NCBI GenBank assembly: GCA_029974925.1
Contig: JARKQH010000120.1
Span: 1 to 40,564 of the forward strand
Source of the DNA: Verrucomicrobiota bacterium
GTDB lineage: Bacteria > Verrucomicrobiota > Verrucomicrobiia > Limisphaerales > UBA8199
Reading direction: 5' to 3'
Length of the DNA: 40,564 bases
Part shown: positions 25,368-33,476 of the stretch, in pieces
Numbering within the stretch: position 1 is the stretch's first letter
How the letters are laid out: every line of letters begins with the position of its first letter
Position numbers and translations under genes: made by a program
Notes under the pieces: generated by a model
What the model was told of the DNA's origin: nothing
Databases searched by the model: none
The model's input: the letters and a program-made list of their open reading frames with translations, nothing else

Positions 25368-26131
25368 GACGCCGGATGGGCTGGAATGACCATGTCGCCT
25401 TCCATCACTTCACCCAGCTCCCAGCCCGGAAGCACATTGGCGATGCTGCGGTCCTTCTGCACGCTGCGAACAACAACCTTGGCCACCAGCCGGCCATTGC
25501 GGTTCACCAGCAGTTCCCCATATTCCAAAACCCCCTGCTCGCCGCCGATATCCAGCACCACGAAGTTCCACTTCGGATCGGCCACCAGCACTTTGCCTTT
25601 CAGACTCGCAGGCAGGAAAACGGGTTTCTCCGGGTTCCGGTACCGGTCCAGCTCCACATTCAACTGAACAATCTTCTTGCCCAACAGCTTGTTCTCGGCC
25701 TGGACGGCGGCAATTTCGTCCTGCAGCCCCTTGAAGCTGTTCTTGATCTGCAGAATCTGCTGCGGATTCAACTCGGTCAGCTTGTAAGCCGCCAGTTCCG
25801 CTTGGGCGTCGTCGCGTTCCCGGCGGGTCTTGTTCAAATCGTCGGTCAATTTGTCCGCCCGGCGCGTCTGCGAAGCCGCTTCGGCCACCGCCCGATCGCG
25901 TTCCTCCGTCGTGGTGGCCAGGGTCTCCTTGGTCGTCTTCAGCTCCGCCCGCGTCTCGCTGAGGTCTTTCTTCGTGCTGGCCAATTCGGTTTGCGCAGCT
26001 TCCTTCTGGGTCCGCTCGCTCTCGCGCTCGCCCTGAATCGTGGTGATCTTCTCCTTCACCTTGATGAAATTCAAACCGCTCACTGCGAGCCCGGCAACCA
26101 CCGCGACGATTAGACAAATTCGAATTAACAT
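25364..26131 (-). CDS. Membrane-anchored coiled-coil protein
   Basis: Encodes 255 residues from ATG 26131; a GTG two codons upstream is the alternative. An N-terminal hydrophobic segment (about 5-20) is followed by a long Glu/Lys/Thr-rich coiled coil (about 24-115, with repeated TxEER/TRxE patterns). A second helix precedes the compact beta-rich end (about 165-255, LKGKVLVADPKWNFVVLDIG, then NRNGRLVAKVVVRSVQKDRSIANVLPG). That end resembles barrel-like domains of envelope organising proteins such as MreC only in general terms. No family is certain. It is translationally coupled to the small lipoprotein, so both probably act in the envelope. Confidence 0.75.
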   Translation of the reverse strand: MLIRICLIVAVVAGLAVSGLNFIKVKEKITTIQGERESERTQKEAAQTELASTKKDLSETRAELKTTKETLATTTEERDRAVAEAASQTRRADKLTDDLNKTRRERDDAQAELAAYKLTELNPQQILQIKNSFKGLQDEIAAVQAENKLLGKKIVQLNVELDRYRNPEKPVFLPASLKGKVLVADPKWNFVVLDIGGEQGVLEYGELLVNRNGRLVAKVVVRSVQKDRSIANVLPGWELGEVMEGDMVIPAHPAS

Positions 26132-26152
26132 GGTCACTTTAAAGTTCGTACC

Positions 26153-26181
26153 AGCCTATGCGCGCGACGCGCAAGTGTCAA
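26153..26181 (-). promoter_or_regulatory. Candidate promoter of the coiled-coil/lipoprotein pair
   Basis: On the minus strand: a perfect TTGACA (26176-26181), exact 17-bp spacer, then TAGGCT (26153-26158), a weak -10 with three of six matches. It lies about 21 bp upstream of the coiled-coil gene's ATG. The strong -35 and ideal spacing favour a real promoter. Confidence 0.45.
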
Positions 26182-26356
26182 CGCCCGTTTCAACTGTTCC
26201 GCAAAGTCTCATTTTCCCACCCACGCCCCCCGTCCCCGCCTTCCACTCCGGTCCCACGTCTCCCTGGAATCCCTGCCTCGGCAAACCCCGTGCCGGCCCG
26301 GGCCGGCGTTCCAAGCCGACAGCGTGCTCTGCCCCCCGGCGGCTCTTTGCCGGCGC

Positions 26357-27715
26357 CTAAAATGGCCGGATGATCAGCGTGTGGTCCACAGGCTGGAAGG
26401 CTTGCCGAATCGCCGCCACGTACTGGGCCCGTTCGCGCTCGGTCCGCGCGGCGGCCGTCTCCATGTCCGCCTGGCCTTCCGGTCCGTGCAGGATTTTCTT
26501 AATCTGGCGGGTCTCGAAGGCTTGCTTGGCGGCGACCGCGGCGTCCACGCGCGAAAACGCTTCGCCAAACGGGTTCGAGGGGAATTCCTCGGCCAGGTTG
26601 ATTCCCGCTGCAAGCTGTTTGGCCGTAAATTCTTTCGTGTTTCCTCCCCACGTGACTTTGTAGCGCGGATACTTGGCGAACCTGCCCACGAGCATCAACC
26701 GGTTCAGCTCTGGGTTGAAGGGAACCAGGGCCATGGCCGACCGCACACTGCTGTCTTTCGTCAAGTCGTCATTGTCACACACCGGAAAACTCGCCTCCGC
26801 TTGCGCCGCCGGCACGCACCCGCAGAAGGGATACCGATAACTCCGAATCTGATATTCCCCCTCCCACGTTCCCAATACTTCGTGCCCGGACGACACTTTG
26901 ATCTTCTGCCACCCCAGGTCCACCGTAAACGTGCCAATCTGCCCGTCCAACCCCAGCGCCTTGAGAAATGCGTACCCCATGATGGTGTGCCCGGCCCACC
27001 CGGGATGGACCCCGTCCGTCCCCGCCACCGCATAGTTGGTGCCGTAAAGCTGCTGGGCCCGAAAACCCGCCGTGTACATCGGCCAGAAAACGTCCGCAAA
27101 TCCGACCTTTTCCTCCTGCGCGATCCAGAGACCAATATTCCGAAGGTTGCACAGGCTGAGGTTGAGGTCCAGGACGGTGCCGCTGGCGGATTTGACCCAA
27201 TGCGGCATCTTGCCCACGCAGCCGGGCGAGCCCAACACCACGCGAACACCGTTTTCCTTGAACGCCCGAACGATCGCCCGCGAGTTGGCGCGGTAGGTCA
27301 GGCCGATCCGCTCTTCGTACGGGCGGTATTCGTGATCGTTCATGCCGTAGCACGTGGTCGCAACCGTCGGCCAGAAGCGAAGACAGTCATTGGTCATCCG
27401 CGCCAGAAACCCGGCCGCCCGCTCCCCGCTCCAGCCAAGCTGCCGGACCGTCACCTCCAGCTCCGGCACGCACATGGTCAGGTAATCTTCAATGATCCGC
27501 GAATACATCTTCTGCTCCGTGATTGAGTCGCCGCAGATGGCCAGCCGATCTCCCCGCTTCAACACCAGCTTCTTCGGGACGGGGGCTTTGAGGGGGACAA
27601 ACTTGTCAAAGGCGGGGTCCGCGGGCCGGGGCTCCAGCGCCGCCCTGGCGCCCCCGACATTGGTCGTAAGGACCAGCAAAAGGCCGATGGCTGAAAGGTT
27701 CTTCAGTAGTTTCAT
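26357..27715 (-). CDS. Secreted SGNH/GDSL-type esterase
   Basis: Encodes 452 residues with a signal peptide (about 1-24, MKLLKNLSAIGLLLVLTTNV). SGNH blocks are readable: block I GDSIT (nucleophile Ser), block II Gly in QLGWSGERA, block III GMNDHE, and block V GVHPGWAGH (catalytic Asp/His replaced in the usual spacing by V-H). Such secreted proteins act mostly as carbohydrate esterases or acetylesterases. The long C-terminal part (about 270-452) is beta-rich, then helical, and is unassigned. ATG 27715 was chosen because the signal peptide begins there. Neighbouring GH43-like and DUF6259 proteins suggest polysaccharide use. Confidence 0.85.
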   Translation of the reverse strand: MKLLKNLSAIGLLLVLTTNVGGARAALEPRPADPAFDKFVPLKAPVPKKLVLKRGDRLAICGDSITEQKMYSRIIEDYLTMCVPELEVTVRQLGWSGERAAGFLARMTNDCLRFWPTVATTCYGMNDHEYRPYEERIGLTYRANSRAIVRAFKENGVRVVLGSPGCVGKMPHWVKSASGTVLDLNLSLCNLRNIGLWIAQEEKVGFADVFWPMYTAGFRAQQLYGTNYAVAGTDGVHPGWAGHTIMGYAFLKALGLDGQIGTFTVDLGWQKIKVSSGHEVLGTWEGEYQIRSYRYPFCGCVPAAQAEASFPVCDNDDLTKDSSVRSAMALVPFNPELNRLMLVGRFAKYPRYKVTWGGNTKEFTAKQLAAGINLAEEFPSNPFGEAFSRVDAAVAAKQAFETRQIKKILHGPEGQADMETAAARTERERAQYVAAIRQAFQPVDHTLIIRPF

Positions 27716-28247
27716 CTTGCAACCAATAGTCTGGTTTTTGACTCTTTCGGCAAGCCTTCTTGCGCCGCAACCCGGCTCTTCCTCACGACGGGCCCGCGCC
27801 CGCGCGTTCGCTCCGGGCGCGGGGGGTGAAGTCCTTCGCGACCCATCCACGCGCCGGCAGCGCCCTCAACCCGTCGCTAAACGGGCCGCCATTCCGCCCT
27901 CGAGGAGCGGCACAGGAATCGCCAACGGGGGCCGGAACGGGTGGCGAGGGCTACGGCGACAGCGCCAATTTCAACCGGTAAAAACGGCTCGAAGCGCTGA
28001 AATCCTCGGGCACCCGGGCCTCCCACTCTTCAGCCTCGGCCTGCTCGGCAATCCGGCTGAAGAGCACGCCGGGCCCCGGCTCCCACCGCCCCGGCTCCAG
28101 CAAGGGCGCGCAGGGGCAGGGTGCCCTCCCGCGTTGGGGGCGGAGAGCAGGCGGCGGGGGGCGGCAGTGCGGCTCCCATGCTAAAATTATAGGACTGACC
28201 CCATCTTGACTTTGGTCCCGGATCTGCGAGCCTGTCCTGGTTCTTTT
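27716..28247. other. Gene-poor stretch with decayed sequence
   Basis: This 532-bp gap separates the SGNH esterase from the GH43-like gene; the two are divergent. It contains a frameshifted reading frame on the minus strand (27951-28179, listed separately) and an AT-rich block with a GGGGTCAGTCC-like motif near 28181-28203. The rest, 27780-27950, shows no clear gene. Both divergent promoters should lie here, but no good box pair was found. Confidence 0.5.
27951..28179 (-). pseudogene. Frameshifted fragment ending in an RFYRL motif
   Basis: The minus-strand frame starts at ATG 28179 and runs to about TREGTLPLRAL. A single-base shift near 28101-28104 would continue it as LLEPGRWEPGPGVLFSRIA and on to SASSRFYRLKLALSP, stopping at 27951. 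Length is 229 bp, one more than a multiple of three. The ending SSRFYRL is like the C-terminus of many large secreted Verrucomicrobial repeat proteins. It may be a remnant of one, or the shift may be a sequencing error. Confidence 0.35.
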
Positions 28248-29294
28248 ATGCGACTATTTGCGAACAGGTCTTTGGGGTTCGTCCTGCCGTTGCTCGGGGC
28301 TCTTGCCGCCGCGCCGGCCGGGACATTCCGTCCGGGCCAGCCGTGGCTCGACACCGCCGGAGCGCCGATTCAGGCGCACGGAGGCGGTATTCTGGTTCAA
28401 AGCAACATCTATTATTGGTATGGGGAGGATCGCACCACGCGCCGAACAAGTGTTTCCTGTTATGCCTCGACCAACCTTTGCGACTGGACGCGCGAAGCCG
28501 TCGCCTTCGATCCGGCCCACCTGCCCGGCGACCTGCGCGACCGCAGTTTTATCGAGCGCCCCAAGGTGATCTTCAATCCGCGCACGCAAAAATACGTCAT
28601 GTGGTTTCACCTCGAGCAGCGGGGGTATCACTTCGCCCGCGCCGGCGTCGCCGTCGGCGACGGCCCGGCCGGCCCCTTCACTTTCCTCCATGCCCTGCGG
28701 CCCATCCCGGCGGATTTCGGGTTCAAGGAAGACGATGTGGACCAGCAAAAACAGTTCGGCGGCACCTTCCGCGACATGAACCTTTTCGTGGATGAGGATG
28801 GCCGCGCCTACGTGTTTTACGCCTCGGAGGGAAACTGGACGATGTACGTCGTCCGGCTCAACGCCGAATTTACGGGGCCGGAAACACCCGCGGTCCGGGG
28901 TCAAACCTGGGAACGGATTCTGGTGCGCCGCATGCGGGAGGCTCCCGCGCCATTCAAATACCAGGGGCGTTATTACCTGATCACCTCCGGCTGCACCGGG
29001 TGGACCCCCAACGCGGCCGATTGCGCCGTGGCAGACCGCCCGCTCGGGCCGTGGGAATCGAGGGGCAATCCGTGCGTCGGCCCGGGCGCGGAGACCACCT
29101 TCGGGGCGCAAAGCACGTTTGTGCTGCCGGTGGTGGGGGTGCCGGGAGGCTTTATTTTCATGGCGGACCGCTGGAATCCGCAACAACTGCGCGAATCCCG
29201 CTACGTCTGGCTGCCGGTGGTTTTCAAGCCGGACGGCTCCGTGACCATTCCCTGGCGCGAGGAGTGGGACCTGTCGGCCTTTGACAAGCGCTGA
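28248..29294 (+). CDS. Secreted GH43-like beta-propeller protein
   Basis: Encodes 348 residues with a signal peptide (about 1-25). The mature part shows five-bladed propeller features of glycoside hydrolase family 43: QAHGGGILVQSNIYYWYGED near the start, SFIERPKVIFNPRTQKYVMWFH, FRDMNLFVDEDGRAYVFYAS with the conserved Asp/acidic strands, EAPAPFKYQGRYYLITSG (the usual E-A-P acid), and TFGAQSTFVLPV. These fit galactan 1,3-beta-galactosidase-like members. Exact activity is unknown. I chose ATG 28248 because it gives a clean signal peptide; a TTG 14 codons upstream does not. Confidence 0.85.
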   Translation: MRLFANRSLGFVLPLLGALAAAPAGTFRPGQPWLDTAGAPIQAHGGGILVQSNIYYWYGEDRTTRRTSVSCYASTNLCDWTREAVAFDPAHLPGDLRDRSFIERPKVIFNPRTQKYVMWFHLEQRGYHFARAGVAVGDGPAGPFTFLHALRPIPADFGFKEDDVDQQKQFGGTFRDMNLFVDEDGRAYVFYASEGNWTMYVVRLNAEFTGPETPAVRGQTWERILVRRMREAPAPFKYQGRYYLITSGCTGWTPNAADCAVADRPLGPWESRGNPCVGPGAETTFGAQSTFVLPVVGVPGGFIFMADRWNPQQLRESRYVWLPVVFKPDGSVTIPWREEWDLSAFDKR

Positions 29295-29390
29295 GTCGCC
29301 GGCGTGGCTCCGGCAGAGCGGCGGATTGTCGCTACTTCACCGGCGGATGGGGAGCGGTGAACTCCAACTGCTACATCGGCAAATTCGAGG

Positions 29391-30380
29391 TCAGGGCCGG
29401 CTGCCGGCCTGCGGGGTGGCCTCTCGGAGGCCCTTCATCCCCTCCATCATGAGCCTTGCCGCCTCCGTCATTTTCTGGACCGAGGCCACGGATTGGTCGA
29501 GCCTTTCAAGGTCCATGACGGGGATTTCGCCGCTTTGGATGAACATTCCCGAATTGCTGCTGCGGGCGCGACGCGCCTGCATGCGTTCGTTGGCGGCCGC
29601 GGCGATCTCGGCAAGGCGGGCCTGCTGCTCCGGGGTAAGAATGGTTTGAAGCTGGGCGGCGGCGGTCTCATCGCCGACCAATTGCGCGATGCCCGTGGCG
29701 CCGGGTTGCTGACCGGTGACAAACCCGGCGAGATTCTGCAGCATGGTGCGCGTCGGCAGCGTAATCTGGTTGTATTGGTCCTGGGTGATGAGTCCGCGCG
29801 CCAGGGCGTCGCCAGCCAGCAGCATATCCATGATTTGCTCCGGCTCCGACCGCATGGCCGCCGTCAGGTCGGCCACCGCGTTCATGCGCCTTCCAATGAG
29901 GTCATGAATTACAAGCGCAGCCTGTTGCTGCTGGGTTTCGTTAAGCCCAAGCTGCGTGGTCGCGTTGCGAAGGATTTCTTTGGTGGCCGCCTCCGCAACG
30001 TTGGTCGAGCCGGAGTTCCTGGCCCACGTGTTGGCAAGCTCCATCCCCTGATCAATCACACTCGTGATGTTCGACGTGATTTTGGCGGAAAGCGCGGTTT
30101 TCTCCGGTCCGTATTTCTCGGCCAGACGCGCCCAGGCGCTCGAGGGGCCGGTCGCCGTCGGGGTGGCGACGACAACCGGCTGGGGGCGCGGGGCCGCCGC
30201 TAAAGGGGCCTGGCTGTCAACGGCTTCCACAACCGGCTCGGAAGCAACAGCTTCGGAATGGGCCTCACCCAGCTCGGTGGATGGCGTCTCCAAGCTGCTG
30301 CTCGGTCCCCTGACAAGGAAGAAAACTGCCGCCGCGCCGACCACGACGCCAACCGAGAGAACCAACAAAATGTTTTTCAT
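29391..30380 (-). CDS. Membrane-anchored Ala/Gln-rich helical protein
   Basis: Encodes 329 residues. An uncleaved N-terminal anchor (about 4-24, LLVLSVGVVVGAAAVFFLV) is followed by a Pro/Ala/Val-rich linker (25-80) and a helical domain. The domain has several Gln-rich stretches (LGLNETQQQQAALVIHDLIGRR, then TAAAQLQTILTPEQQARLAEIAAAANERM). The LTPEQQARL pattern recalls Spy/CpxP-like periplasmic helical proteins, but similarity is only general. It is probably exposed outside the cytoplasmic membrane. It converges with the GH43-like gene. Confidence 0.75.
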   Translation of the reverse strand: MKNILLVLSVGVVVGAAAVFFLVRGPSSSLETPSTELGEAHSEAVASEPVVEAVDSQAPLAAAPRPQPVVVATPTATGPSSAWARLAEKYGPEKTALSAKITSNITSVIDQGMELANTWARNSGSTNVAEAATKEILRNATTQLGLNETQQQQAALVIHDLIGRRMNAVADLTAAMRSEPEQIMDMLLAGDALARGLITQDQYNQITLPTRTMLQNLAGFVTGQQPGATGIAQLVGDETAAAQLQTILTPEQQARLAEIAAAANERMQARRARSSNSGMFIQSGEIPVMDLERLDQSVASVQKMTEAARLMMEGMKGLREATPQAGSRP

Positions 30381-30544
30381 AAGCCTGAATACAGTTCATG
30401 CGCGGCGTTTCCGCGCCTACACTGAGGCATACGGCGATGCGGCCCCGGAGGTTACAATTGAAATTGAATACAGCGGGTAGGAGGAGGCCGGTGCGTTTCG
30501 GAGCGTCTCGCGGCTGCGCCGCTTTCGTTAAGAATTAATAAGGA

Positions 30545-30808
30545 TTTGCTCTTTGTGGCGGTGTTCTGGCGTTCGGCGCTTCGCGCGGGGGCAATCTGTT
30601 CAAAGGCCAAAAATCCAACACCAAGACCGCCGAGGCAGAACTCACCGGCACCGGTTTGCTCCTCAGCCCCAGCGCCACCTTCTGCGCCACCAATCGGGCC
30701 AAGCTCGATCCGGGGCTCTCCGAGGCCGCCGAGTCTTTCGGTGCCGCGTATGGAATCCGCAGACACCCTCCCCCCGCCACCGCCATAATCCCGTCCTCCC
30801 GCCGTTGA
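30545..30808 (+). pseudogene. 5'-truncated coding remnant
   Basis: An open frame follows in-frame stops at about 30535-30540 and ends at TGA 30806-30808. It reads GASRGGNLFKGQKSNTKTAE and then GTGLLLSPSATFCATNRAKL, with strong G/C preference in third positions, as in real genes here. There is no in-frame ATG, GTG or TTG near its beginning and no ribosome-binding site, so it looks like the tail of a lost gene. The family is not recognised. Confidence 0.35.
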
Positions 30809-30958
30809 CTACTTCCGCCAGCCTCAACCCCGACCCTCCTCCAGACACCGACGCGTGCCCATGAGGTGCATACCCCCCACGAGCCAGCATGCCTCCGTGC
30901 TTCGCCCCCAGCGTTCCCAACGGTCCGCCTGCTGCCGTCAGGTCCGCCACCTAATCTT

Positions 30959-31020
30959 GTTGTCCCATCTTCCCATGGTCGTTAGTCCGATAGTCCCATA
31001 GTCCGATAGTCCCATAGTCG
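30959..31020. repeat. Octamer tandem repeat (TAGTCCNA)
   Basis: Four clean 8-bp units alternate TAGTCCGA and TAGTCCCA (30983-31014), followed by a partial TAGTCG. Degenerate units TTGTCCCA and TCTTCCCA precede them from 30959. Period 8 with a 16-bp higher-order alternation. It lies in non-coding DNA upstream of the DUF6259 gene. Such octamer microsatellites are slippage-prone. Confidence 0.8.
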
Positions 31021-31152
31021 GGGGAACGTGCGTTGCCGGGTGGAACCAAAAGGGCGCGGGCAGTGCTTATTGTCCGGGTTACGATGAATTATTTCCATCG
31101 TTTCGCGCTTTTGCGTTGTGCCTTGACGCCGTGCGGCGATTACTCTCCGGTC

Positions 31153-33339
31153 ATGAAGTGCAAACGGTTTCAATTGACGGCAATGCTCGGGTTGCTGCTG
31201 CTTTCCCCGGCGGGGTTGCGGGGAGGGGCGCCGGAGGCGCAACCCGTTCCAGTGACGGCCGGTGACTTGCAGCTTGGGGTGCGCAGCACAGCCGGCGGCA
31301 TTCGGGTCGAGCGCCTGCTGGATGCGCAGTCCGGACAGGACCTCTTGGCGGCCAACCCGCTTCCGCTCTTCTCGCTGACCGTGCGGCCCGGCGGTTCGAC
31401 CAACCAGATGAAACTGGCGGCCGACGCCGGCTGGCGCCAGTGCGCCCTGCGCAAGCGCGGCGCGGGGCTCGAGCTGCGCTGGTCCGACCCCGAGGATGAG
31501 ACCCTGGCCGGTCTTTCGGTGACCGCGACGGTTTCACCCGACCAGCGGGCGGGGGCGCTGCGGTGGAAGCTGCGGGTGGACAACACCAGCCGCAACCTGA
31601 GCGTATGGCGTGTCCTGTTCCCGCAAGTGGCCCTGGCGGACCTCGGGAGCAACGCGGTCGTGCTGGTGCCGCGCGGCCCGGGCGACGTGCAGCGCGGCGT
31701 CTGGAACCGGGCGTTCAGTTTCAGCGGCACCTATCCCAATGGCTGGTGCGCCATGCAGTTCCTGGCCGCCTATCGCGAGAGCGGACCGCCGACCGGACTT
31801 TACTTTGCCATGCACGATCCCTGGGGCGGCACCAAGGACCTCGCCCTGAAAAGCGATCCGGCGACGCGCACCGTGCGGTTGAGCTTCGACCTCCCCGCCC
31901 CGGATCTGGGCCGGGCCGGCAACGACTTCGTTCTGGAAGGCGAAGCGGTCTGGCAGCTCCTGCGCGGCGACTGGTTTGACGCGGCCATGATCTACAAGCG
32001 TTGGGCGCAGCGCGAAGCGAAGTGGTGGCCGCGCCTCAAGCGCGAGGGCCGCGCCGACACGCCCCGCTGGATGCGCGACCTGAACGTCTGGACGATGACC
32101 GGCGGCGCGCCGGACGAGTGCGTGGGCCGCGTCAAGAAATTCCGCGAGTTCCTCGACCTGCCCGCCGGCTTCCACTGGTATAACTGGCACCAGATTCCGT
32201 TCGACAACGATTATCCCCATTACTTTCCCACCAAACCCGGTTTCAGCGAGGGCGTCGCCGGGTTGAAATCGGCCGGGGTGTTCGTGATGCCCTACATCAA
32301 CGGCCGGCTGTGGGACTCGCACGATCGCGGCGCCGAGGATTTTCAGTTCAGCCGGCTGGCTCTTGCCGCGGCGACCAAACAGGAGGACGGCTCGCCATAT
32401 CTCGAAACCTACAACAGCAAGGAGACTAACGGCCAGCCGGTGCGCCTGGGTGTGATGTGCCCCGCCACCCCCCTCTGGCAGAACACGGTCAGCAACATCG
32501 TGCTGCGGCTGCTGGGCGAGTGCGGGACCAGCGCCGTCTATATTGACCAGGTGGCCGCCGCCTCGCCCACCCTCTGCCAGGACCCCGCGCACGGCCACCC
32601 GCTCGGCGGCGGCCATTGGTGGAACGAAAGCTACTGGAAAATGCTTGAGGCCATCCGCCGGACCATGCCGCCCGGGTCGGCCCTCACCACCGAGTGCAAC
32701 GCCGAACCGTTTATCCGGTGGTTCGACGGGTACCTGACCTGGCACTGGCAGTTCCCCGGACAGGTGCCGGTTTTCCCGGCAATTTATGGCGGCACCGTGC
32801 AGATGTTCGGGCGCGCCTATCGCGGCGGCGCCACCAAGGACCTCGCGCTCCGCATGAAGGCCGGCCAGCAACTGGTGTATGGGGAACAACTCGGCTGGCT
32901 CGACCCCGCGGTCGTCAACGAGAAGGACAACGCCGGCTTCTTTCGCAACCTGGCGCGGCTGCGCGCGCAATTCAGCCGTTACTTTTCCGCCGGCGAAATG
33001 GCCCGGCCGCCCCGGCTTTCCGGCTCCGTTCCCACCGTGCGCGCCGATTGGCAATGGTCGGGGGAATGGTGGGTCACCACCGACGCCGTGCTCACCGGCG
33101 CGTGGCAGTTGCCCCGCGAAAAGCGGATGGTGCTCCTGTTCGTCAACGTCGGAGACGAGAGCGTGTCCAGCACGGTGCCCTTTGACGCCGCGGCAAACGG
33201 GATTCGCGCCCGCAAATTCCGCGCCCAGCGAACCGCCACGGACGGAACCACAACCGGTTGGGAAACCTGGCCCCCGGTTTTCGACCGCGCGGCGACCTTC
33301 CCGCCGCGTCAGGCCGAGGTCTGGGAGTTGAGGTGGTAG
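31153..33339 (+). CDS. Secreted DUF6259-type glycoside hydrolase-like protein
   Basis: Encodes 728 residues with a signal peptide (about 1-25, MKCKRFQLTAMLGLLLLSPAG). An N-terminal beta-sandwich-like region (about 30-300) precedes a TIM-barrel-like catalytic region (about 310-600). That region has WMRDLNVWTMTGG, FHWYNWHQIPFDNDYPHYFP, VFVMPYINGRLWD, AVYIDQVAAA and LTTECNAEPFIRWFDGYL; the acidic residues D in YIDQ and E in TECNAE are candidate catalytic groups. A small C-terminal beta domain follows. I recall this layout as DUF6259, found in carbohydrate-degrading Verrucomicrobia and Planctomycetes. The substrate is unknown. ATG 31153 is chosen for the signal peptide. Confidence 0.8.
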   Translation: MKCKRFQLTAMLGLLLLSPAGLRGGAPEAQPVPVTAGDLQLGVRSTAGGIRVERLLDAQSGQDLLAANPLPLFSLTVRPGGSTNQMKLAADAGWRQCALRKRGAGLELRWSDPEDETLAGLSVTATVSPDQRAGALRWKLRVDNTSRNLSVWRVLFPQVALADLGSNAVVLVPRGPGDVQRGVWNRAFSFSGTYPNGWCAMQFLAAYRESGPPTGLYFAMHDPWGGTKDLALKSDPATRTVRLSFDLPAPDLGRAGNDFVLEGEAVWQLLRGDWFDAAMIYKRWAQREAKWWPRLKREGRADTPRWMRDLNVWTMTGGAPDECVGRVKKFREFLDLPAGFHWYNWHQIPFDNDYPHYFPTKPGFSEGVAGLKSAGVFVMPYINGRLWDSHDRGAEDFQFSRLALAAATKQEDGSPYLETYNSKETNGQPVRLGVMCPATPLWQNTVSNIVLRLLGECGTSAVYIDQVAAASPTLCQDPAHGHPLGGGHWWNESYWKMLEAIRRTMPPGSALTTECNAEPFIRWFDGYLTWHWQFPGQVPVFPAIYGGTVQMFGRAYRGGATKDLALRMKAGQQLVYGEQLGWLDPAVVNEKDNAGFFRNLARLRAQFSRYFSAGEMARPPRLSGSVPTVRADWQWSGEWWVTTDAVLTGAWQLPREKRMVLLFVNVGDESVSSTVPFDAAANGIRARKFRAQRTATDGTTTGWETWPPVFDRAATFPPRQAEVWELRW

Positions 33340-33355
33340 CACCTGATGGCTTGGA

Positions 33356-33397
33356 CCGGTGTGGCGGGGGGGCCGTGGGCGTCCGGTTCCACACCGG
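33356..33397 (+). terminator. 9-bp inverted repeat after the DUF6259 gene
   Basis: CCGGTGTGG (33356-33364) and CCACACCGG (33389-33397) are perfect inverted arms 17 bp after the DUF6259 stop, around a 24-nt G-rich loop. No U-tract follows, so it may be a rho-type or processing hairpin, or an operator for the regulator gene that starts at 33477. Confidence 0.35.
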
Positions 33398-33476
33398 ATG
33401 CCGACGGGTGTGCCGGCTCGAGGAGTGACCGAGTTGGGCCTTGCGCGGGGGGAGGGGAGCGGTCAAGTTGCCGGAG

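Larger units (their letters stand above)
30381..31152. other. Long gene-poor stretch with remnant and octamer repeats
   Basis: The longest gap in the window (772 bp). It holds a 5'-truncated coding remnant (30545-30808), an apparently featureless part (30810-30955) and an octamer tandem array (30959-31020). A short region before the DUF6259 gene contains TTGACG near 31121 without a matching -10. No intact gene or RNA gene is recognisable. Confidence 0.55.

Noticed and set aside
26292-26307. 16-bp perfect palindrome GCCGGCCCGGGCCGGC
   Set aside because: In GC-rich intergenic DNA such a palindrome is not surprising; without loop or U-tract it is not a convincing terminator.
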